DNA of 64,000 nt. It comes from Mytilus trossulus. Lineage: Eukaryota > Mollusca > Bivalvia > Mytilida > Mytilidae. A program made the translations under genes and the position numbers. The notes under the pieces are model-generated. The model was given only the letters and a program-made list of their open reading frames with translations, was not told where the DNA came from and made no database searches. This document shows positions 11,883 to 23,800 of this stretch, in pieces; positions within the stretch are counted from its first letter, which is position 1; the number at the start of each line of letters is the position of its first letter. Where the stretch lies: contig NC_086374.1 of NCBI RefSeq assembly GCF_036588685.1, positions 27,892,886 through 27,956,885 of the forward strand, read 5' to 3'.

Positions 11883-14800
11883 ATGGATGTGATTTTGTAT
11901 GTACTGCTTCTTTTATCACTGTTTGAATGCGTGGTATCAAAATCACCACATATTGTGTTTATTGTGGCTGATGATTTGGGTAAGTTTATTTTCTCACAGA
12001 ATTGTTAACCTCAATGAAGTACAACAAAACAAAACATGTAAGTTACTCCTTGATTAAAAATAAACACTTTATAAGTCGTCTGGGGATATTTAAGAACGAG
12101 CTTTACATTAGGATCGAATCAGAGAATAAAGGGTCTGCTGTATTTAAAACAAGCACAAACTAGATAAAATGTGTGCCAATTTAAAACGCGAAATTATTCA
12201 TCAACCTAACAATTTTCTTTATACTTGATTAGTCTGTTTGTATGTCATTATGTCCTTTTTATGTTTAACTAGTTGCTACCAAGCCATGTTTAATTCTTGT
12301 ACATCAATTGAAAGTCGCGTTTTTTAATTGTCAATACATGGTTTGAATTGTCACTGTAGAATTTAGATTCCTTTTTAAACCACACAAGGACGAGTGTCGA
12401 AACACCGGATCGGGTCAGTTATATATATTTTTAAGATACTTATAGTTCGATGTTGATAATTATATTGAACAATATGTTTATCATCAGTCAAATTACATAT
12501 TTAATATTTCAGGATGGAACGATGTAGGATTTCACAATCCGGATATTATTTCTCCAAACATAGACTATCTAGCAAAGAATGGAATGATATTAAACAATTC
12601 TTACGTACAGCCAGTCTGTTCTCCGTAAGTATTCATAACTACAAATAATGCATAAAGACCTTGTTTCCGGCTCGGGTCTGGAGCTATCTATTGAAGTCCA
12701 ATCGGAATGTTAAGTTACATTAATGCAACATATTATGATTGTCTGCCCCTAGAGTTAACAATTATTTTGTCATTTGTAAGGCAATTTTTTTGAATTTTTT
12801 TTTTCTCTGATTTATATGTTTGGTTTTCTTTTCTTAGTAGATATCATTAAGCTTATGTATTTTTTCGTTTTTTTCAAGTGTTGTTAGTATAGATTCTGAA
12901 ACAGCCAAAAGTTACAGTCGAACAGCAGACGAAAACGACATGACACCTTGAACAAATTTAGCTGTTCAAAAATGTAAAAAAAAAATTATAACACCTGTAA
13001 AACCCTTCTTCCATTTATTTTCAAACATAAATCATGACAAAAAGATGCATATATAAATCATATAATAGTATTAGAAAGAAAAGTAAAGTCTAATAGATTA
13101 AATAACCTTTGTATTTGCACACAAGACAAGAACGCATGAAATCTTGAATTACACAATAAGTTAAATCTTTTGCATTTTGCATTTGCCTGTCTAACATCTA
13201 TATGTATATAGTATTTTATAATTTATAAATGTCTAATCGAGATAGGCATAAAAAAAAAGACTAAACAAACAGGCATTGTGTTGAATGACTGAAACTTTGA
13301 AGCACAATTCAGCAAACTACATGCTCATTTCATGGTAATTTAAAAAAAATATAAGTAGAGCTTCTACGGAGCCATGTGTTTTGCATGCGATTGTTGTTGT
13401 TAGTCATAATGTGTAATTTCATCATAAAAGTTAGTCCATTAATCACTATAATACAGAACTGAAAACAATCAAACGTTTCACTTTGATGTTAATTTGTTTT
13501 TAAAGACAATATCTGTTAAAGTTTCATAACAATCTATGGACGTATACAAAATGATAAAAACATACATGTCAAATAATGGTATCACAGATTGTCTGTAAAT
13601 ATTTACTGTATAAAAAAAAAATCATCTATCAGAAGAATACTGAAAATGAGAAATAAATATTTTTGAAGGTTTGCTTCAGACATTGTCTCTTTTATTGAAA
13701 AAGATTCCGTCAAAACTTCATAATATTTATATGGAGGATAAACAAAATAATTGAAGTTTTGCTCCGGATACTGTCGGTTGGTCTTTAACAAGCTTCTGTT
13801 CAAAGTTCATAAAAAACCTTAAAATTTGACATAGTTATTTATTTAAGATTTTGACTGAATCTGAAATCTAGCTGTTAGGACTAAATTTTTTATATACGCC
13901 AGACGCGCTTTTCGTCTACAAAAGACTCATCAGTGACGCTCGAATCCAAAAAAGTTAGAAAGGCCAAATAAAGTACGAAGTTGAAGAGCATTGAGGACAA
14001 AAAATTCTAAAAGTTTTGCCAAATACAGCTTAGGTAATCTATGCCTGAGGTAGATAAGCCTTAGCATTTCAAAAATTCTAAATTTTATAAACAGTTAATT
14101 TATAAATATAACCATATCAATGATAATTCATGTCAGAACAAAAAGTGTAAAGTGCTGACTACAGGGCTGGTGAAAATCTCGGGGAAATAAATCTCCACCA
14201 GCAGTGGCATTGACACAGTGGTAGCAAACAAACTCATCATAGATACCAGGACTAAGTTTTGTATATATGCCAGACGCGCGTTTCGTCTACAAAAGACTCA
14301 GCAGTGACGCTCGAATCCAAAAAAGTTAAAAAAAAAAAAAAAAAAAAAAAAGGCCAAATAAAGTACGAAGTTGATAAATGCAAATAAGAAACTTAAAATG
14401 AAAATAAAATTTTCAAACGTTTGTAACTGATATTATCTCCTAATGTAATGCAATTCATAAAATTCTAGGTTTGACAATTTAATCGATGTCTATTTATCAG
14501 AAAAAGATAAAAGAGAGTAAATATAAAATATTTTGCCGAAGATGTTGTCTTCTGGTCATAAAAAAACGTCTGTCCAAATGTCATCGACCAGTCAATAACA
14601 TCTTAACTTGTAAACAGTCCAGTTGTAAAATATTATTGAGTTTATGCGAATTTAAACAATTTAGTAAAACATTTATTTTTCTATAATTAAAACTCTTTGA
14701 ATGCAACCGCTACAATTGATTAATCATCAAATATAAAACTGTCCTATTGTTAAATACTTCCAACGGGTCAGTTTCTGAGTACAGGCTATTTATAAAATGA

Positions 14801-17800
14801 TTTTATACTTTCCAGTCATTTTGGTAAAAAATCAAGCGATATATAAAATGCCCATATGTCCAGGCATTTTACAACATGCTGAAAGTTTTTCTGTCATTTT
14901 ACAAAATGCCAAAAGTTAGGAAATTCTGGCAACATATATATCATATTTCATATCAAAAAAAGAAAAACTGAATTTTATGAAATTGATTCATTTTTGTATT
15001 TTGATCATATATGGACAGATATGATATTTATAGAAATATGTGTATGATGTTCATGTTTACAGATTGGAGCAAGCGAATTTGTGAAAGAATTATACTTTCT
15101 TCTTTTAGGTCAAGAAGCGCCTTTTTGTCAGGATTTTATCCATTCAAATCAGGATTGCAGGTAAACTAATATCTTTGGTTGAACGCATAGTCTAATAAAC
15201 GAAATATATTATAATTAATACAAGGACTACTATTTATGGACAACACATATGAAAACTACAACACCTTTTAATTGAACGAGACTTGAGTTTTTTCATAATA
15301 TTCCAGTAGAAATTATATTAATACTAGTAATACTTTTTCCTTTTTTTCTAAAATTTGAAAATATAAAAAATTAATTGGAAGATGACAACAATATTTTTGC
15401 TAAAGGGGAACGTAACCGGAGTTTTTATGATAAAATGAATATAATTATTCGCAACAAAAAGTTTAAAATAGCAACGAAATTCAATGTGTCGAAAGGGAAA
15501 TATTTTGGAACTAAATTGGGACAATTAATACGCGATCACAGTTAACGTGACAAAGATGTTTAATCATATTCCTACAGAAAATAACAATTTCATAATTTGT
15601 TTATTCAATCTCAAAATAGAAATAGCTTAGACAGAGTTGGTTTCAAGGTATCAAAGAGTTCGCCATACACTCACCGACAGAAGAACATTTCTTTCGCTCC
15701 TCTTTTCAATATTTATCCTACTTTGATTTTTCAAATGTAAAAAATACAAAGGTGAATCCTTATCCGTCAACTACCTTTACATGTCTGTGGGAAACTGGTG
15801 AGACGTTATATTTTAAAACAATTTAACTCTACTGATGACAAAATACCACCATTGAGCATATTTTCTGTTCTAGAATTTTGTCATTGGACCAGCGGAGGCA
15901 TCGTGTCCACCCCTTAACCAAACCCTTCTGCCACAGAAACTAAAAGAGCTTGGATATGCAACACATATGATTGGAAAGTATGCAAATTAGTTTTGTTTAC
16001 TTAGATTAGTTTTTTCAAGAAGTTGATAAAACAATGATATTGACTTTCTCTTTATTTTGAACTTGTTTGGCTTTATGGCTTTTCTGATCTGAGTGTCACT
16101 GATGAGTCTTATGTACAAAAAAGGCGCGCAACGTCATTTGTAGTCTGCACTCTTTCCTGATTTGTAATCTATCAACTCTTTTATATTTGGAGTTTTTATT
16201 TAAAAAGTGGTAACTTAAATAATTTTGAAATAGTTTTGAATTGTTGGGTGACAATAAGAATACCAATAAAGTTAAAGGTTATTAGATTAAATGTTTATAA
16301 TCTATGTGTCCTTAGAAAAGAAACGAAAAACCGCAAATAACAAATATTTATGTCTTGCAGATGGCATTTAGGAATGTGCAAATGGGAATGTACGCCAACA
16401 TACCGTGGGTTCGATACATTCTATGGATTTTATAACGGAAAAGAGGATTACTATAACTATACAATTGGTAAGTCTGTATGTATAGGTCAAATATACAAAG
16501 TTAAATGATAATAGAACACTTTTAATGTACGATATTGATGTATGTTTGTCATATTTAGGTAGTTAATAACTACATTTTTTAAAACAAATGTGCAAATGAA
16601 TATTCATGACATATATATTAGAAGTCAGAATAAGACTGATACATGTGTCTCTGATATTCTGAATTTCATTTTCCTTTATTTCAGCTAATGGGTCAGATTT
16701 CCGCGATAATAAAGCACCAATACGACCAAACGAATATTCTACGGTAAGTTGGCAAGGCGTTTTGTAAAGATTAGGAAGTGAATGAGTGTGTTTATGTATA
16801 TATGTGCGTAGGTTTAATGAATTTGCCTATTAGTTGAAATATGGTGTGTAACGCACAAATACAAGATATTTTCAAAAGAAAACCTGCTCATAGAACTGAA
16901 AAAACCCTAAGTAATGCCAATTCAAGTGAACAGGGACATTTTGTTTCAAATTCTTGTTTTTGCATATGTTTTAAAATTCAGATTTTAAGATGAACATTTG
17001 TAATAAGTTTCTATGAGCACAAATTACCTTATTGCAAACATAAAATTACCTTTAACAAACACTTAACAGGAAACAATATTGAAAGATGGACATAAAAGAA
17101 ACGTCGTGCATGTCTATTTTGTATGTGGTAGACACAGTGATAGATAGAACGTAACATATTGTGTTTGTCTCTGTTTGTCTATTTATTTTAAAAAATATAA
17201 AAAAAAAACGTAAAACTTTGTTTTGGTTTTTTTTTTCATTTTACAGTATGCTTATGCCCGACGTGTAGACAAAATTATCACTCAACAAAACAAAAGTCAA
17301 CCAATGTTCTTGTACCTTCCTTTCCAGTCAGTTCATAACCCAATACAGGTAAGTTGTCAATGGTATATTGTTCTATCAGTGCTTTACATGTTTACAAATA
17401 TAGAAAAAAAAAAGTGACGCTGAAAACCCCAAAACAAGAACATTGCGAAAGCACAAACCATTGTCATTTACATTGATTCTGCAAGGCCATTAATATTTAC
17501 TTTGCTCTAGGTGTAACGCCATGTGTTTTGAATAGTTAACATTGTGTGGTCACATGTCAGTTCCAATAATTGTAAAAAGTCACGAGACGATAAAATTATA
17601 AACATACAGGTTTGTAGAATGGGTACGCCAAGGTTTTGTTTACTGAGGTAATATTACTGATTGAAAGTGATTTGAAACAGCAATTATCTACTTGCTTTTA
17701 ACTGATGTGATTTTAAATATACGAGTATATTTCTTATATGTTGTCTTATCTTTATTTTGTTATGACTTTGAATAAACTAATTGCCACTGGAAATGCACAC

Positions 17801-20800
17801 ATTTGAAGTTATTAATCTATATACAAGGTTAAACTTTGCTTCATATATGCCTGATATAATTATGTTGGCTATATTTATAAGGTGGTTTTATGTAGAGACT
17901 AGCGTTTAAACTTGAATTGGATAACCTCTAGAAATGTAGTCTGCTGACTTCATTCATTTGAAAACCGAATATATATATATGTGGATAAGTATACATTGAA
18001 ACAACAAGGCCTACTTAAGACAATAATTACATAATATGTTAACATGAAGATTTGATGTCAAAAGATGCAGCATTTTATTAATTTTGATACTTAAAGTTAG
18101 AATTATGTGTATTCTAATAAATGACAATTCGATGACCGAGGCTATGTTTTGTTTGTTTATTTAAGGATTTGTTTTGCATTTTCTCGGTTTTTGGAGTATC
18201 TTATTTAATTTTGGTTTCACTGATACTCCGTTTTAAGTCTGAAAACTTGCTGTACAATTAAACAACCAAAAACACTGACACAAACATTGAAATCATGTAT
18301 ATCATTTGTGTCACACACTCATTTGAAATATATATCCGGTTAAAATAAATGGCCCTTCGCTACTTTCTATTGATTTGAGATTTCCGATGAAGTTATGACG
18401 TCTACAATTTATTTTTTTCCTAAACTTCCTTCAGGTCGATATCGCTACATGTGGACTATTTTCCCAGAAATTATTTGACCAGTAGTTGATGCTTCGAAAC
18501 TGACCTATTAATAGCATATTCTCTGTCATGTTTTAAATAGAAATATGTTGACATTGGGTGTCTTTGGCTAATTTTCATAATAGCCTTTTCATAAAGCTTT
18601 TCATGTTATTCAGGTTCGAAACATTATAATCTTAAAAAATATTTGACTTTTAGCGTTTGATAATGATAAACTTACAAAAGCGCCTCGAACACATACAATT
18701 TATAAAGATGTATGGACAAAAAAATGGAAAATTATGTTCACAACTAAGTATTATCTTGCTGTTGATCATTATTTATTTTCGTTGGATACCATTTTCGAGG
18801 ATTCCAGGGGTACAGATGAAGCATGACATTAAATGTTCATCGAATGGCAAATTTTCTTAAGGCTTTTGTGCAGTTTACACACAGCGAAATAACATTTCTA
18901 CAAACATTCAATAGATATAAGGATATGTGGTATGAGTGCCAAAGAGACAACTATCCATTCAATTCTCAATTTATAAAAGAAAAACCAATGCAGGTCAAAG
19001 TACGGTCTTCAACACACAGCCTTGGCTCACACCGAACAGTAAGCTATAAATGGCCCAAAAAAATTACTAGTGGAAAACCATTCAAACAGGAAAACCAACG
19101 GTCTAATATATTTCAATACATTAAATTGTACAAACAGGTCATATTAAATCGTCATTAATCAACGAAAATTGGTATCCACTGATATTGATACCAATCAAAA
19201 TAAATGAAACGACTGTCAATATTTTTTACATTATAGGTTCCTGAAGTTTACGAAAATATGTACAAAAACATAACGAATGAAGGAAGACGGCAATTTTCGG
19301 GTAATTTGCTCTTTATTTTTAAATATAAGTAATAACATGTGGTACGAATGCCAATGGCACAACTCTCAATTTAAGTGACAATGTATGAAAATTTGAAAAT
19401 TAAAGGTCAAAGTACGGCCTGGAACATAAAGCCTTAGCACACACCGAACAGCAAGCTATAAGGAGTCCTAAATGTACTAATGTAAAAAAAATTCCAACAG
19501 GAAAAAACACGCTATAATCTATATAAAAAAACGAGAAACGAGTAAACAATTATGAACTACATATGCATTAAATGCTGCGGGTTGAAACGTTTCAGGCGGT
19601 AACCTTAACTCTGACCTGAGACAATTGTGTAACATAACAACATAAAATGACACAGTCAAACGTATCAATCGATCAAAAAGACTTGCTTTACATATTTTCC
19701 CAAAAAGTCAGCTCATGGCTATGTTTATAATTTCTAAACTGATTTATATTACAATGAATTAGACACTGAGAGCATTGCCTTTTATATTTTAAACGCATAA
19801 CTGGACACTTTCTTGTGAAAAAGAACACAGTACTAAATGATAAAATGATGATGAATGACTTGTCATCCTACCTCATCAAATCAATCATCTAAGTCGGTAT
19901 CCTCTTATCCTTTGTTCTTTTGAATGGACGTTTGGTCATAACTAACGACATTGCAGTTACCACTAAAACTGAAATTTGATTAATTAATTTTGTGCCGGTT
20001 TTTGAATAAGTGACATCATACCCGTTCAATTATAGGGGAAATACGTATGATGCGGAATCGGGTTCATAATTATCGAATATATGTAAAATGAATTTAGCTC
20101 ATGCTAAAATGATTTAAGCTTATGCTCAAATGACTCTAGCTTATGCTTAAATGATTTTAGCTTATGATTAAATAGTTTTATTTTATCCCAAAGCTGATGC
20201 TAAAATAAGGTTTATCTCATGCTAAAATGAGTTTTAAGCTTATACTAAAATGAGTTTTAGCTTATGCTGAATTATAGTTTACTATATGATTAATAATAAA
20301 AAGTTCGTTTTCTTAATAAGTTTGTTAGAAAGTTTCTTTATGCGGTCCTTACTAATAGAACATATCACAACTAAATTGATGATCAGAGAATTTGCGATGC
20401 TATAATCAATAAAGATTAGAATTTAGTATACTGTGGATTCATTAATATTCGTTGGATACCAATTTTCGTGGATTTCATGGGAACAGGGGAACCACGAATT
20501 TGAATGTTCAACGAAATACAAAATTTCAATAAGAATGTATGTAAACTTTTCTCAAACAACGAATTTAAATATCCACGAATATGCAAGTTTCCGCAATCCA
20601 CGAAAATTGGTACCCACGAAAATAAATGAATCCACAGTATGCTAAAAAGATTTAAGCATATCCTTAATACAATAACCCTGATTCCGCGTCATGTTATTAG
20701 TTACATAGTGTGCTAGTGACCTAATACGGTATATATGGGGTCAGAAAAATTTATCTAACCGACTAACTAATAGTGTAAAATATAAACTTGTGATCTATCA

Positions 20801-23800
20801 AAATGAGCAAGCCAGTTTTCAATACTGTTAGCTTTAAGAAACAACTTCCATTGATCCTACAAGAACAATAGCCAACGATAACAACTTCGCAGTAGGTTTA
20901 AATATGTTCAATGAATTTATTTTAATCTTAATCATCAATTTCTTCGTCTGTTGAACACTTTAAGATTTTTTCTCAGTTCAGTTTTGTTTTTATAAAGGGA
21001 CGTAACACCACTACTAACCATGTATGAAATAAGACCCGCTTCCCAAATACTAAATATGGAATCTAAGGGGACGTAACTCCACTACTAACCGTGTTTGAAA
21101 TAAGCTCCGCCTCCCTAATAACCTAATATAAAATATGCACGGTATTCATGCGGACGCTTTTAATCAAAGTCCTAGAAATGTATAGGAGGTAAGATAAATA
21201 TGCAATATCATGCCAGCATTAGTTTTCAGTTCAACTCAATTCAATTAAAAATTATTTGATAGACAATCACGATCTAGACGAAAGCCTGAAGACCATCACC
21301 TGATGTATAATGAACTTCTACACAAATCTTATCCTATAGCATAGATGTTGTAACTGTTCTTGCTAAAATGGAAATCAGGTCTTATATTACGGATTACAAA
21401 TGTGTCGAGGTTTGTGATTGGATAACAACACAGAGATGTCAGTATATATTCAGGAAACTGCCGGGGTATATACGACGTTTTTGTCCCCAATTGGAACCTC
21501 AAAAACGTCATCATTACACCGGTTACTATGTGACGTAGTCAAAAGCTATCAGACTGTCAGAGGCTCACAGAGGGAAAATAATGACGTGCTTCGGTCAATA
21601 ATACATTTTGGATACAAAATCACGCAATTAACGCTTTTATTACTTAAATTTATTGTTAATAGTGTTTTTATAAATTATTACATACACGATAAACTTATGA
21701 TCACAGCAAATTAAAAAAAATCCTTCACGTATGCCGAACATATCAGGTTGGGTTTTTCAACTTGACTTGTTGTCAACAAATACCTGCACTGGAAAATAAC
21801 ATTAAGTCAGGGGTAATCCGTAATATATGTGTAATTCAGGTCTCAGAAAGGGTATATACTGTGACATTCCCGGCTAAGGGCTTATATCCCCTTCGCCTTC
21901 GGCTCAGGGGATATAAACTCTAAGCCGGGAATGTCACAGTATATACCCTGTCTGAGACCTGAATAACATATAATATTACCCTAAAACTTTCCTTAGAATT
22001 GAGTTTCTTATTTCATTGCCATTGTGAAATTAATTGACTTACAAGAACAATGATGTTTTGATTTTGCAGGCATGGTTACAGCAATGGATGACGCCATTGG
22101 AAACTTAACAGATTCACTGAAGCGTAACGGAATGTTTGAAGATACACTGATCATATTTACTTCCGATGTAAGATTATGAAAGTTTTAAGAGTATCCTTTT
22201 TTTCATGACTGTATTTACGTCTCTTTTTTAATCTTGAATGCGAACATTGTGTTCATATATCTATATGTTAAATACACTAGAAAGTCATTTGATTACTGTC
22301 ATCAGTTGTCTAGCGGAAAAAAATCACGATGATCCTTGATGAAGGTAAAAAAGTTACATATTATTTCACTAATCCATGTTATTGTTACTCTGTTGGACAG
22401 TTTGGCGTAAACAAATTATGCTGGAATTGTATATTCCATACTTTGAAAAATTCTTAGTGTTTTCTTATTAATCTATATAAACATGTTTAAAGTATTTTTT
22501 CAAGAAAAAAATGAACTATGTTTTAGAATGGTGGTTGGCCAATCTTTTCTGGGAATAATTACCCACTGAGAGGGAGTAAGGCAACAGTATATGAAGGAGG
22601 AACTCGGGCTTCAGCTTTCGTATATGGTTTGGGACTTCAGAAAAATAATACTGTTTTTGACGGGTAATAAAGCTAAAATTAGTTGTACCTTTTTTTTTTA
22701 CTGTGTTGAGAATTGATGAAAATTACTAAAAGAAACATACTTCCAGTTTATATTGTAGTTACTTCAGTGGTGTACTTGCTTTGCTGTTACTAAAAAATAA
22801 TGTATTAATATAACTACAATTTATATTTTGTTCTTCAAAGTTGACATGATAATATATTAAAAAATCTGAATAAAAATGAACCACACCACTTCCAATATTG
22901 AGTTGATTGATTGCCTTAATATTATTGTTTTAGAATGATTCATGCTGTGGACTGGATGCCAACAATTCTCTCTGCTGCTGGAGGAGGACAAGGTATGTAT
23001 ATATATTGCAGTCAGTTTTATGAATAAATGGGATAATATTTAGTAATTTTCTTTGAAAGATCAATGTATCATAGTCCGATAAATAGCGGATTACATAAAC
23101 ATTATTTATTTGACGAAAAACAATCTGAAAAAAAGAGTGAACTTTTAAACAAACTGTCTGTGTGTAAACACCTTGAAAAATCGTGGTTTAAAGCGTTACA
23201 TTTTATCAAGGAAATTGATATTTGTTCTGAATTAGTAAAAATGGATTATTCGTGTTTCATTTTAATAATGGATTAATTTTTTTTTCAAGTAAGTGGCATT
23301 GATGGTTTGAATATGTGGCCAAGCATAAGTGAAGGAGTTCCATCGTCCTTGAGGTCAGAGTTCATCTATAACCTTGACGATTCTCCAGTACCTTATATGG
23401 GGCGTGCTGCTATTAGGTAAGTGTGTTGTACAATATAAAGACATTTTAAAGCTTATAGTGTCATGATTTTTTTTTAAATATACGAGTAAACAATGCAGAA
23501 AGATTACACTATTTAATTGTGTCTGTTTATTGTATTAAAGATTCATGTTCACATTTGTAACATACTCTAAATAGTCAAAAATGTATGTAATATTTCAAAA
23601 AGAGTTGTTATCTGGTTTCTAACGTTGAACTCTATAAAACAATTGCATGTACTTGTTGCTATAGAATGGGTGATTACAAGTTAATCGAAGGATTTGCTGG
23701 TAAATGGAACGGCTGGTACCCAGTTCCGGATACCGCGGAAGACGTTACAATAAATGAACCAAAGGTAGATTACTACCAGTTGTATAACTTGAGAGGTAAA

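Noticed and set aside
21418..21714. 98-codon + strand open frame
   Set aside because: Lies inside a stem-loop element in a sulfatase intron and has no family resemblance; kept only as part of that element.
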